Shown: positions 7,195 to 13,889, numbered from the stretch's first letter. The stretch: 13,889 bases of DNA from Ruminococcus flavefaciens (GCA_004554385.1 SFMO01000134.1:1-13889); one strand, 5' to 3'. The notes: generated from the letters alone by a model not told the origin. Translations and numbers: made by a program.

Positions 7195-7231
7195 ACCGCG
7201 GCATTATGCAAAATCAGCATATTGCCGCGGT
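7195..7231. terminator. Strong 37-nt hairpin, probable terminator of the GT-B-like gene
   Basis: Two 15-nt arms (left starts ACCGCGGCA, right ends TGCCGCGGT) pair with a single mismatch around a 7-nt loop. It lies about 115 bp after the stop of the minus-strand gene at 7347. On the minus strand the following sequence is only moderately T-rich (ATTTCTT); on the plus strand it is followed after 5 nt by a T6 run. A terminator is the simplest reading, but the weak minus-strand T-tract leaves the direction open. Confidence 0.55.
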
Positions 7232-7346
7232 CAATTCTTTTTTCAGTTCAAAACAATTTTTCTATTATCGCAAAATATTTCACTGTAAATAAAGATATTT
7301 CGCATATTAAAAGCATTATTATAACATTCACATCAGCACATTTGTA

Positions 7347-8798
7347 TTATTTGCAGCCTATTGCAAGCTCTACAGCTTTGTACGCACCGTCATATATTCC
7401 CGCTTTCTTTGCAGTAAGGATATGTCCGCACATTTTTATTATTATATCCCTGCCGTGCTGTATCATATCGATCATCGCAGCCGTCTCAGCAGGTGTGGAG
7501 CACTCATATGTACCGTCGCCGACCTCAGCTGAACGTATTGCCCCCCATGCTTCGTGACCGCCAACGCGCTTTATCATCAGCTTCGGTATCGGATAAAACG
7601 CCAGTTCACTTGGCTTTGTGATAAGCACATCCGAGCATCTCATAAGCAGATTTGTCGAATAAACCGCTGCGAATATATCAGAATGACAGAAGGCATGAAT
7701 TCCATTTACCTCACCATTATACGCTTCTTCGCAGAACCTTGTCGTCTCATCAAAATCGTCAAAGTGCTCATGCAGAAACTGCTTCATCTGCGGAACAGAA
7801 TTTACAAGCTCATGCCAGACCTTCGAATGATCTCCGACATTGATAAAAAGTGCGGCTTTTCCTGCTTTTATTGCAGGCAGCAGCTTTCTGATAAAAGAAA
7901 TGAATATTTCTTTCTGTGCACCTGCTCCGCCTACCGACATAAGCCAGCGGACAGCATTTCTTCCCTTTGCTCTGGCAATGCGCTTTTCACAATCAGCTTC
8001 AATATTGCTTACAAGCTCATGGTCAATGTAATGACCTGTATATACTATCGCTCCCTTAGGCATAGGCTTCAGCTGACGTTTTTTGTCCATGCCGCGAAGA
8101 GCTCTGTAGCCAAGATATGACGACGGAGTCTGCACTGTATGAATAGCACCTTCAGACAAATGTAGTCCCATCGGCCAGTTGTCAGGAATTGCATTCACAA
8201 CATGTGTGAGCCCGGCATGTATAGCCGCCTGAGACGGCCAGACGTGAGTTGCTACATAAGGAATATCCTTTGGCAGCTCCCTGAATACAGCCGTCATAAG
8301 CTCCGCTGTCATCTGATCCGAACTGTTATAGGTCAGTTTACGGAATCCCTCGCTGTTAAGTGGCTCCCATACCAGCTTGTTGAACAAAGCAAACTTCTGG
8401 GACAGTCTTGAACCAAATGAATACAGGTCGTTCTGCTCAGCTATGATCTTTCCGCAGGTGGCTGCTTTAAACGAGTGAAGATCGAACCAGTATGGTGTAT
8501 ACCCCATTGCGTGTGCTGCTGAAGCTATTGCCATAGAAATTCTGTAGTGACCGAACCCCATACGAATGTTTCCTATTACAAGACTCTTATCATCAAATTT
8601 GCATGTGCTTTCCTTTCCGATGACAATTTGCCGTACTCCAAGAGGCTTTCCGACTGCAGGAGCTTCAATATCGGCAAGATGGTATATCGCATCGGAATCG
8701 TCTCCGTACTTGCCTATGAATTTAGCTTTTGTCTTAACGGCCTTTTTATAGGCTTTTCGGGATATTTCGTTACCAAAGATAAATTTTGATCTGTCCAT
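7347..8798 (-). CDS. GT-B-fold glycosyltransferase-like protein, family not recognised
   Basis: A 483-residue protein without signal peptide or clear membrane segments. Residues 73-88 (LVIGNIRMGFGHYRIS) resemble the first glycine-rich loop of GT-B enzymes such as MurG and monogalactosyl-diacylglycerol synthase (GGGH-type loop). Residues 285-295 (LMSVGGAGAQ) look like the start of the second Rossmann domain. Residues 388-416 (CSDVLITKPSELAFYPIPK, then a G-G-H-E) resemble the donor-nucleotide region of GT28-like proteins. I therefore infer a nucleotide-sugar-dependent transferase or a relative that has lost that activity; donor and acceptor are unknown. The ATG at 8798 has GGAGG 7 nt upstream. 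It is divergent from the TetR-symporter-GH36 operon, and the probable operators lie just upstream of it, so shared control is likely. Confidence 0.6.
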   Translation of the reverse strand: MDRSKFIFGNEISRKAYKKAVKTKAKFIGKYGDDSDAIYHLADIEAPAVGKPLGVRQIVIGKESTCKFDDKSLVIGNIRMGFGHYRISMAIASAAHAMGYTPYWFDLHSFKAATCGKIIAEQNDLYSFGSRLSQKFALFNKLVWEPLNSEGFRKLTYNSSDQMTAELMTAVFRELPKDIPYVATHVWPSQAAIHAGLTHVVNAIPDNWPMGLHLSEGAIHTVQTPSSYLGYRALRGMDKKRQLKPMPKGAIVYTGHYIDHELVSNIEADCEKRIARAKGRNAVRWLMSVGGAGAQKEIFISFIRKLLPAIKAGKAALFINVGDHSKVWHELVNSVPQMKQFLHEHFDDFDETTRFCEEAYNGEVNGIHAFCHSDIFAAVYSTNLLMRCSDVLITKPSELAFYPIPKLMIKRVGGHEAWGAIRSAEVGDGTYECSTPAETAAMIDMIQHGRDIIIKMCGHILTAKKAGIYDGAYKAVELAIGCK

Positions 8799-8816
8799 AA
8801 AAATTCCTCCAAAGTC

Positions 8817-8845
8817 TTGACAAAGCTTGTGAAATATGATAAAAT
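8817..8845 (+). promoter_or_regulatory. Consensus promoter of the TetR-symporter-GH36 operon
   Basis: A perfect TTGACA (8817-8822), a 17-bp spacer and TAAAAT (8840-8845, 5 of 6). The transcription start should be near 8852, immediately before the first palindrome, so a repressor bound there would sit on or just after the start site. Confidence 0.85.
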
Positions 8846-8856
8846 TAATTTAACAA

Positions 8857-8873
8857 TGATAGACAGTCTATCA
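8857..8873. promoter_or_regulatory. Operator 1: perfect 17-bp palindrome, likely TetR site
   Basis: TGATAGACAGTCTATCA is a perfect inverted repeat with 8-bp arms around a central A. Its size and odd-centred symmetry fit a TetR-family dimer site, and the regulator gene begins 40 bp downstream. Assignment to that protein is inferred from position. Confidence 0.75.
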
Positions 8874-8875
8874 TC

Positions 8876-8892
8876 TGATATACAGTCTATCA
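8876..8892. promoter_or_regulatory. Operator 2: 17-bp palindrome, one mismatch
   Basis: TGATATACAGTCTATCA differs from operator 1 at a single base (T for G at its sixth position). The two centres are 19 bp apart, close to two helical turns, which would place two dimers on the same face of the DNA. The right end lies 7 nt before the AGGAGG of the regulator gene. Confidence 0.7.
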
Positions 8893-8912
8893 CAAAAAAG
8901 GAGGTTTGTCAA

Positions 8913-9560
8913 GTGGAAAACGTATTTTCTCAGGATAATTTAAAAAATCAACGATTCGACAAAGCAGTAGAAGTCAGTGCTCAGCTGTTTCTCAAAAACG
9001 GTATAGAAGCTGTCAAAATGACTGATATCGCTGATGAGAGCGGCATAGGCGTCGCAACATTATATCGATATTTCGGCACTAAAAACGGTATCACTATCGC
9101 TGCCATGACATATATGTGGAATGAGCTCAACAAGATGTTCAGCGGAATATTTGAGTCCGATGTTTTTCTTGCTCAGTCCGGCATCAAACAGGTAAGCGAC
9201 CTGATGAGAATGTTCGTTGTCCTCTATGAAGCACACCCCGGTTTTATGAAACTCCTTTCAGAATTCGATCTTATGCTCATATCAGAAAACATTCCCAAGC
9301 ACGATCTTAAAGAATACGAAAAATCCATTATAAACTTCTACCCCGTTTTTGAAAAGGCTTATATGACCGGTATTGCTGACGGTACGGTCCGCGAGATTCC
9401 TAATCTGCGCCTTTTCTATCTTTCATACGCCCATACGCTTATGGAGCTCAGCAAAAAGCTTATCCAGGGCGAGCTTCTTCCGAATGATGACTTTTCCAAC
9501 GCAGTGGAAGAGCTCGGAACTATTATTGAGACAGCCGTTTTCTTCCTTAGAAAGGAGTGA
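8913..9560 (+). CDS. TetR/AcrR-family transcriptional regulator
   Basis: A 215-residue protein with a TetR-type N-terminal DNA-binding domain (about residues 14-62): a first helix with AVEVSAQLFLKNGIEAVKM, then TDIADESGIGVATLYRYFGTK, which holds the recognition helix and the family's L-Y-R-Y-F signature. The C-terminal ligand domain is not recognised. The start is a GTG with AAAGGAGG 8 nt upstream; an in-frame TTG at 8817 is the -35 box and cannot be used. It is the first gene of an operon: the symporter ATG is 5 nt after the stop. It probably represses its own operon through the two palindromes in its leader. The natural inducer is likely linked to the imported sugar, but this is not shown by the sequence. 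Confidence 0.92.
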   Translation: MENVFSQDNLKNQRFDKAVEVSAQLFLKNGIEAVKMTDIADESGIGVATLYRYFGTKNGITIAAMTYMWNELNKMFSGIFESDVFLAQSGIKQVSDLMRMFVVLYEAHPGFMKLLSEFDLMLISENIPKHDLKEYEKSIINFYPVFEKAYMTGIADGTVREIPNLRLFYLSYAHTLMELSKKLIQGELLPNDDFSNAVEELGTIIETAVFFLRKE

Positions 9561-9565
9561 ACTTT

Positions 9566-10954
9566 ATGGAGAACAAGAAAGTCGCGACAAATAAGATACT
9601 ATGGATATTCGCAATAGGTCAGCTGGGCTGGTCTATTCTTTCCGGCATTATCGCTAACTGGCTGGTTTTCTTCTATCAGCCAAGTCAGGAGGAGCTCGCC
9701 AAAGGTCAGCTCCTGTTCATACCAAAGGGCACTTTCATAGGTCTCACTGCTATCGGTGTTATCACAGCCTTCGGACGTATTTTCGATGCCGTTACAGATC
9801 CGCTTATCGCGGGAAAGTCCGACTCTCTGAAGCATAAGCTCGGAAGACGTATCCCATTCATGCGCTTTGCAGCTGTCCCCTTCGGAGCTGTAACTGTTCT
9901 CATGTTCATTTCTCCATTCAGTGCAGGAAGCTTCGGAAATGCAGTATGCCTTTTCATCTTTGCTATGATGTTCTATTTCTGCATGACCTGCTATTGTACT
10001 CCGTATAATGCTCTGATCCCCGAACTTGGCAGCACTCAGAATGCCCGCATCAATCTGTCTACATTCATTTCCGTTACATATTTCTTCGGGACAGCTATTG
10101 CATATCTTGTACCAAATATTGCAGGCATGTTCCTCGAAAGCATGGGATATGCAAACAGCTACAGGATAACTATTGCCATTCTTGCAGCTGTTGCAGTTAT
10201 CTGTATGCTCGTTCCCGCATTCCTCATAAACGAAAATGAATATGCAGACACAACTCCCAGCAAGAGTTCCGCCTTCAGTTCCCTTCTTGCCACCTTCAAA
10301 AACAAGGATTTCCGCGTTTTTGTATGCTCTGACATACTCTACTGGATCGGTCTTACACTTTTCCAGACCGGTCTTTCCTTCTACATAACAGTACTTCTCG
10401 GACTGGGATCAGGCATGACTTTCCCTCTCTTTGCCATTATGACAGTGGTCTCACTTATGTTCTACCCTGTCGTAAATATCTTATCCAAGAAACTGGGAAA
10501 AAAGAAGCTCATCGCCTTTGCATTTCTTTTCTTCTCATTTGCGTTTCTCGTTACGGCAGCCGCAGGACTTTTACCTGTGCCTGCTATAGCATACGGCGTC
10601 ATCATAGCTGTTCTTGCAGCTATCCCCATGGCTATACTCGGAATCCTTCCACAGGCTGTAGTTGCTGATATATCCGAAGCAGACAAGCTTGATACAGGTG
10701 AGAGCAGACAGGGTATGTTCTATGCAGCACGTACCTTTGCATTTAAGCTCGGACAATCACTGGCTATGCTCATGTTCACAAGTATCTCTCTTATCAACTC
10801 CGAGATCGAAAAAGGACAGAGCGGATACGGACTTGGCTACAGACTTACCGCTGCCATCGCAGCTGTGCTTTGTCTGCTGGGAGGTATAGTATTCTTGCGT
10901 TATAATGAAAAGAAAGTTATAGACCGTATTGGGGAGGGTCAGAAAAATGCTTAA
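9566..10954 (+). CDS. GPH-family sugar:cation symporter (MelB-like MFS transporter)
   Basis: A 462-residue membrane protein with about 12 transmembrane segments. Residues 70-97 carry the glycoside-pentoside-hexuronide (GPH) signature GRIFDAVTDPLIAGKSD followed by a K-L-G-R-R-I-P stretch. D74 and D78 in the DxxxD pattern correspond to the cation-site aspartates described for melibiose carrier MelB (D55 and D59). Family members import galactosides, xylosides or glucuronides with Na+ or H+. The ATG at 9566 follows AAAGGAG with 8 nt; an in-frame GTG at 9557 lies inside that ribosome binding site. The stop overlaps the next gene by 8 nt, implying coupled translation with the GH36 enzyme and therefore an alpha-galactoside substrate. 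Confidence 0.92.
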   Translation: MENKKVATNKILWIFAIGQLGWSILSGIIANWLVFFYQPSQEELAKGQLLFIPKGTFIGLTAIGVITAFGRIFDAVTDPLIAGKSDSLKHKLGRRIPFMRFAAVPFGAVTVLMFISPFSAGSFGNAVCLFIFAMMFYFCMTCYCTPYNALIPELGSTQNARINLSTFISVTYFFGTAIAYLVPNIAGMFLESMGYANSYRITIAILAAVAVICMLVPAFLINENEYADTTPSKSSAFSSLLATFKNKDFRVFVCSDILYWIGLTLFQTGLSFYITVLLGLGSGMTFPLFAIMTVVSLMFYPVVNILSKKLGKKKLIAFAFLFFSFAFLVTAAAGLLPVPAIAYGVIIAVLAAIPMAILGILPQAVVADISEADKLDTGESRQGMFYAARTFAFKLGQSLAMLMFTSISLINSEIEKGQSGYGLGYRLTAAIAAVLCLLGGIVFLRYNEKKVIDRIGEGQKNA

Positions 10955-12575
10955 ATTCAAATCGCTCCAATTTCTGTACAACGACGGAGAAAACGACTTT
11001 TTGGCAATAACATCAAGCTCTGTGTGCAATGAACGAATGAAGCTTGAGATAAATACAGATGGTGATGTTTTCTCAGTAAGGATAACTGCAAACGACGAAA
11101 TAATAATTCAGAAGCTTTATGCTGAATTTGAATATGAGTACTCTGAAAATGACAGGATATTCCTCAATGGCTATCAGTCCTGGACAGACTCAATCGAACG
11201 TCCCATCGACGGTAAAATGCGGGGTATCAGCCATATCCCGTGTGCCATCAGTGAAAAATATGCCTTCTCCCAGTACGGAGACTACAATTTTGCCGATTAC
11301 GGCGACAATATGCACGGCTGGTCCTACGGATATATCCGCAGCGGCGACAGGTACAGGTTTATCTGCTCTCTTTCTGAAGAAACAGGCTTCACGCAAATTA
11401 TCACGCTTATCGGAAAAGGTCTTGTCGCTCTGAAAAAGGACTGCGAGGGAGTTGCTGTAAACGGCGAATGGTGCGCGTTGAAAGTACTTCTGACAGACGG
11501 CGGCGAGTATGAGGTGTTTGACAGATATTTCCTTGAGCTTGGTATAAAACCGAGAACCGCTAAGCCTGTATTCGGCTACACAAGCTGGTATAATCATTAT
11601 CAGGATATCGATGAATCCACAATAAAAGAAGACCTTCGCAGCCTGGACGCTCTTACCTACAAGGCAGATGTTTTTCAGATAGACGATGGCTGGCAGACCG
11701 CCGTTGGCGACTGGCTGTCTGTTGATCATGATAAGTTCCCTGAAGGTATGAAAAAAATTGCTGACGAAATAAGCGGTTCAGGACTTACACCCGGTATATG
11801 GCTCGCTCCGTTTGTATGCGAGGAAAACTCGGAAATATTCCGCAATAACAAGGATTGGATCCTACTTGACGACAAACTTGAATACGTCAGAGGCGGTTCA
11901 AACTGGAGCGGCTTCTACGCACTTGATATTTACAATCCCGAGGTAAGGGAATATATCAGATTCGTCATTGAAACTATTGTTAACGAATGGGGCTACAGAC
12001 TTCTCAAGCTTGATTTCCTGTATGCAGCATGTATCGTTCCCCGCCGCGACAAGACACGCGGACAGATAATGGCTGAGGCTATGGACTTTTTGCGTGAATG
12101 TGCAGGCGACGCAATGATCCTTGGCTGCGGAGTTCCGCTTGCTTCTGCCTTCGGAAAGGTTGAATACTGCCGTATAGGCTGCGACGTCAGCCTTGACTGG
12201 AACGACAAGCCCCATATGCGCCTTATGCACCGTGAACGCGTTAGCACAAAGAATACTGTACTCAACACAGTGTTCCGAAGACAGCTTGACGGACGTGCTT
12301 TTCTCAGTGATCCCGATGTTTTTCTGCTGAGACCATGTAACAACTCACTGTCAGATGAGCAGAAGAACTGCCTTGCCGAAGTAAACGCCCTTATGGGAAG
12401 TGTCCTGTTCACCTCTGATAACTTCTATGATTACACCGAAAAGGAAACAAAGGAGCTTTCAAAGATACTGAAAATAAGGGATGCTCAGATAATCTCTGCC
12501 GACCTTGACGGAGACACGCTGACTTTAAGATTCAGAATAGGCGAAAAGAAATACATAAAAAGATACAATATGTAA
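10947..12575 (+). CDS. GH36 alpha-galactosidase, cytoplasmic
   Basis: A 542-residue protein without signal peptide. An N-terminal beta-sandwich (about 1-190, with LNGYQSW) is followed by a TIM barrel with the GH36 landmarks FQIDDGWQ (243-250), LLKLDFLYA (nucleophile D356), ILGCGVPL (391-398) and RIGCDVSLDW (acid/base D413). Length and motif spacing are close to the short GH36 enzyme TmGalA of Thermotoga maritima (552 aa) rather than to the 700-plus-residue AgaN/RafA type. It should release galactose from short alpha-1,6-galactosides such as melibiose or raffinose-type sugars brought in by the neighbouring symporter. The ATG at 10947 is preceded by GGGGAGGG and overlaps the symporter stop by 8 nt. 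It is the last gene of the operon. Confidence 0.92.
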   Translation: MLKFKSLQFLYNDGENDFLAITSSSVCNERMKLEINTDGDVFSVRITANDEIIIQKLYAEFEYEYSENDRIFLNGYQSWTDSIERPIDGKMRGISHIPCAISEKYAFSQYGDYNFADYGDNMHGWSYGYIRSGDRYRFICSLSEETGFTQIITLIGKGLVALKKDCEGVAVNGEWCALKVLLTDGGEYEVFDRYFLELGIKPRTAKPVFGYTSWYNHYQDIDESTIKEDLRSLDALTYKADVFQIDDGWQTAVGDWLSVDHDKFPEGMKKIADEISGSGLTPGIWLAPFVCEENSEIFRNNKDWILLDDKLEYVRGGSNWSGFYALDIYNPEVREYIRFVIETIVNEWGYRLLKLDFLYAACIVPRRDKTRGQIMAEAMDFLRECAGDAMILGCGVPLASAFGKVEYCRIGCDVSLDWNDKPHMRLMHRERVSTKNTVLNTVFRRQLDGRAFLSDPDVFLLRPCNNSLSDEQKNCLAEVNALMGSVLFTSDNFYDYTEKETKELSKILKIRDAQIISADLDGDTLTLRFRIGEKKYIKRYNM

Positions 12576-12580
12576 CAGAT

Positions 12581-12610
12581 CAGGCTGACCTTCCGCGGAA
12601 AGTCAGCCTG
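12581..12610 (+). terminator. Hairpin ending the TetR-symporter-GH36 operon
   Basis: Positions 12581-12589 (CAGGCTGAC) pair perfectly with 12602-12610 (GTCAGCCTG); after one C/A mismatch the inner TTCCGCGGAA is self-complementary. It starts 5 nt after the GH36 stop. The stem is strong but no T-run follows on either strand, so it may terminate poorly or protect the 3' end from exonucleases instead. Confidence 0.55.
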
Positions 12611-12685
12611 TAAAAATATCATGGATATGTCGCTTTATGTCGAATTTTGTCTGTTAGCGTCATATCATTCAAAGAGGTGATATGC

Positions 12686-13453
12686 TTGAAGGAAGATAAT
12701 TCTTTCAGAAAATATCTGCTCTTTATGCTTTTGTCAGCGGCTGTAATATGCGCTGCCATATTATTCTTTCACACATCAAAGCCCCCCGAAAGATCTCCGG
12801 CTATAACTATCAATGCAGATAGCAGAAATGATCCTGAGGGATCACAAGTATCATCAAAACCACAGACTACTTCCGGTATAAAAGTCACATCTCACAGAAA
12901 AACAACAACTGCATATACCACCCATACTAAAACTACATCAACCACAACAGAATTCATTATACTTGACATAAATTCCGCCTCCGCAGACGAACTGACAAAG
13001 CTTAAAGGCATCGGCGATGTACTCGCTTCCGAGATCATAGCCTACCGCGAAAACAACGGAGGTTTCAGAAATATAGAGGAAATTATGAATGTAACCGGCA
13101 TCGGCGAAGGTATCTTCTCCGAGATCAGTGATCATATTTATGTCATTGATCCTGTTTATGACATTATCGAGGAAGAAACAGCGGCTGCAGAAATAAACGA
13201 TAATGAAACATCCACAGAAGAAAGTCTTCCTACCCTTGAAGAATCAGCTCCGATAAACATAAACTCCGCCGATCGCGATGTTCTTATGCTGCTTCCGCAT
13301 GTTGACGAGGATATAGCTGACAGGATTATCGATTTCAGAGAGAGGACAGGAGGCTTTAATAGTGAATATGAGCTCCTTCTTATCGAAGGATTATCACGAA
13401 ACGATGTCAGTGAAATAATTCCGTATATCTTAATAGATCCGGAATTGCCGTGA
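12686..13453 (+). CDS. Membrane-anchored ComEA-like protein with two helix-hairpin-helix units
   Basis: A 255-residue protein: short basic N-terminus, one transmembrane segment (about 10-28), a Thr/Ser-rich extracellular linker (about 35-92), a ComEA-type unit (94-153), an acidic Glu-rich linker (157-187) and a second ComEA-type unit (190-250). Unit 1 has the intact pattern DINSASADELTKLKGIG ... RENNGGF ... VTGIG. Unit 2 keeps ININSAD and RERTGGF, but its hairpins read LPHVDED and IEGLSRN instead of G-I-G. ComEA family members bind double-stranded DNA outside the membrane during natural transformation; this one has the right topology, but comEC is not in the window. The start is taken as TTG at 12686, 8 nt after AGAGG; an in-frame TTG at 12647 has no binding site. 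It ends in a bidirectional terminator. Confidence 0.85.
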   Translation: MKEDNSFRKYLLFMLLSAAVICAAILFFHTSKPPERSPAITINADSRNDPEGSQVSSKPQTTSGIKVTSHRKTTTAYTTHTKTTSTTTEFIILDINSASADELTKLKGIGDVLASEIIAYRENNGGFRNIEEIMNVTGIGEGIFSEISDHIYVIDPVYDIIEEETAAAEINDNETSTEESLPTLEESAPININSADRDVLMLLPHVDEDIADRIIDFRERTGGFNSEYELLLIEGLSRNDVSEIIPYILIDPELP

Positions 13454-13508
13454 TAACTTTGTTTTAAGCCGCAGATCAGCACACCATCTTTATTAAAAAA
13501 GCAAACAA

Positions 13509-13566
13509 AAAGAGCGAAAATCTGACCAATTTAAATCACAAATCAGATAATCGCTCTTTGTTTTTT
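13509..13566. terminator. Bidirectional rho-independent terminator (ComEA-like gene / tRNA-Arg)
   Basis: AAAGAGCGA (13509-13517) pairs with TCGCTCTTT (13551-13559). An AA/AA internal loop leads to an inner 6-bp stem ATCTGA / TCAGAT with a 17-nt loop. A T6 run follows on the plus strand (13561-13566), and five T follow on the minus strand. It lies 55 bp after the ComEA-like stop and 27 bp after the tRNA 3' end, so it probably serves both. Confidence 0.85.
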
Positions 13567-13592
13567 CGGCTATATACAGCCATTTGTTTGAG

Positions 13593-13664
13593 TACGCCTG
13601 ACTGGGATCGAACCAGCGCACACGGCGTCGGAGGCCGATGCTCTATCCACTGAGCTACAGGCGC
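13593..13664 (-). tRNA. tRNA-Arg (anticodon CCG)
   Basis: A full 72-nt cloverleaf on the minus strand. The acceptor arm GCGCCTG pairs with CAGGCGT (one G-T pair). The D arm is GCTC/GAGC with an 8-nt loop. The anticodon arm TCGGC has loop CTCCGAC, with anticodon CCG at 13631-13629. The T arm has GCTGG and the invariant TTCGATC loop. The discriminator base is A, and CCA is not encoded. It reads CGG arginine codons. Transcription is away from the last gene in the window, from a consensus promoter about 20 bp upstream. Confidence 0.95.
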
Positions 13665-13684
13665 AAATAGAATAATACTATATT

Positions 13685-13713
13685 ATTATATCAAAAACTC
13701 TTGAAATTTGCAA
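13685..13713 (-). promoter_or_regulatory. tRNA-Arg promoter
   Basis: On the minus strand TTGCAA (13713-13708) and a perfect TATAAT (13690-13685) are separated by 17 bp. The -10 box ends 20 bp before the mature tRNA 5' end. It overlaps the promoter of the rightward gene. Confidence 0.85.
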
Positions 13714-13729
13714 GCATTTGTGATATAAT
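13701..13729 (+). promoter_or_regulatory. Promoter of the rightward gene at the window end
   Basis: TTGAAA (13701-13706, 5 of 6) and a perfect TATAAT (13724-13729) with a 17-bp spacer. Its -35 box lies inside the tRNA promoter spacer, 1 bp from the tRNA -35 box. Confidence 0.8.
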
Positions 13730-13757
13730 TATAAAAAATTAATTAGGAGGGAACGTT

Positions 13758-13889
13758 TTGGGGAACTATATTTATCTGATAGTTGCGCAAACCGGCACAA
13801 GGCCGGCACGGTTCTTCAAATTTTTCACTAAAAAGCCTTATAACCACGTTTCTCTTTCAGGCGATATAGATCTTTCGGAGATGTACAGC
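13758..13889 (+). CDS. N-terminal fragment, possibly a permuted NlpC/P60-like protein
   Basis: Forty-four codons run to the window end without a stop. The start is a TTG with a perfect AGGAGG 7 nt upstream, and a consensus promoter precedes it. The residues M-G-N-Y-I-Y-L-I-V-A-Q-T-G-T-R-P-A-R-F, then a basic F-K-F-F-T-K-K and PYNHVSLSGD, resemble Firmicute proteins in which a Y-N-H-V-S motif supplies the histidine of a permuted papain/NlpC-P60-like fold. The cysteine and the rest of the fold are outside the window, so the call rests on this short match from memory and needs the full gene. The gene itself is real on the evidence of its signals. Confidence 0.6.
   Translation, partial: MGNYIYLIVAQTGTRPARFFKFFTKKPYNHVSLSGDIDLSEMYS

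Larger units (their letters stand above)
6887..7346. other. Gene-free region between the xylanase/esterase and the GT-B-like gene
   Basis: A 460-bp AT-rich stretch with no convincing gene on either strand: the open frames here are short and lack ribosome binding sites. It holds the xylanase promoter with its internal palindrome (6926-6954), a pair of 9-bp inverted sites GTGGACTTT (6974-6982) and AAAGTCCAC (7089-7097), and a strong 37-nt hairpin (7195-7231). The rest is A/T runs in which I see nothing further. Confidence 0.7.

Noticed and set aside
7554..8120. 188-codon open frame on the plus strand.
   Set aside because: Antisense to the GT-B-like gene, without start signals; a shadow of the real coding strand.
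8817..8912. 32-residue N-terminal extension of the TetR protein.
   Set aside because: Its start codon is the -35 box TTGACA, and the stretch encodes the operators rather than a conserved protein segment.
1..13889. CRISPR array, integrase or phage genes.
   Set aside because: No regularly spaced repeats and no such proteins were seen; the tRNA-Arg 3' end shows no integrated element or partial tRNA copy in the window.

Overview
The window looks like chromosome of a cellulosome-forming, fibre-degrading Firmicute of the Ruminococcus flavefaciens / R. champanellensis type. This rests on two large secreted hemicellulases that each carry an internal dockerin (two calcium-loop repeats), on modular plans typical of that group (CBM13-dockerin-GH43-GH43 and GH11-CBM22-dockerin-SGNH esterase), on strong AGGAGG ribosome binding sites with some TTG/GTG starts, and on AT-rich intergenic regions with consensus sigma-A promoters. 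No species call is possible without a search.

Layout. 1-137: right end of an IS3-family element (last 16 codons of its transposase plus the terminal inverted repeat). Its edge lies 21 bp past the stop of the first gene and appears to cut that gene's terminator in two. 159-3050 (minus): double-GH43 dockerin enzyme. 3123-4135 (minus): two-gene unit of a TfoX N-terminal-domain protein followed by a CPBP membrane protease, with its own promoter. 4277-6886 (minus): GH11 xylanase / SGNH esterase dockerin enzyme with a near-consensus promoter and a clean terminator. 6887-7346: 460-bp gene-free stretch holding that promoter, a palindrome inside it, and a strong 37-nt hairpin. 7347-8798 (minus): a GT-B-like protein of unrecognised family, divergent from 8913-12575 (plus): TetR regulator, GPH-family sugar symporter and GH36 alpha-galactosidase, tightly packed as an operon. 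Two tandem 17-bp palindromes lie in the divergent gap and are the likely TetR operators. 12686-13453 (plus): membrane-anchored ComEA-like protein with two helix-hairpin-helix units. 13593-13664 (minus): tRNA-Arg(CCG). 13758-end (plus): start of a short-lived-in-window gene that resembles permuted NlpC/P60-type proteins. The last two genes fire from overlapping divergent promoters.

How it fits together. The two dockerin enzymes are secreted and should dock onto scaffoldins: GH11 plus esterase would cut and deacetylate xylan, and the two GH43 modules would remove arabinose or xylose side groups. The TetR-symporter-GH36 operon would import short alpha-galactosides and hydrolyse them in the cytoplasm (the GH36 has no signal peptide). 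The divergent GT-B-like protein probably shares regulation with this operon, but its substrate is unknown. The least explained items are that GT-B-like protein, the C-terminal domain of the xylanase/esterase, the degenerate second unit of the ComEA-like protein, and the IS insertion into a terminator.
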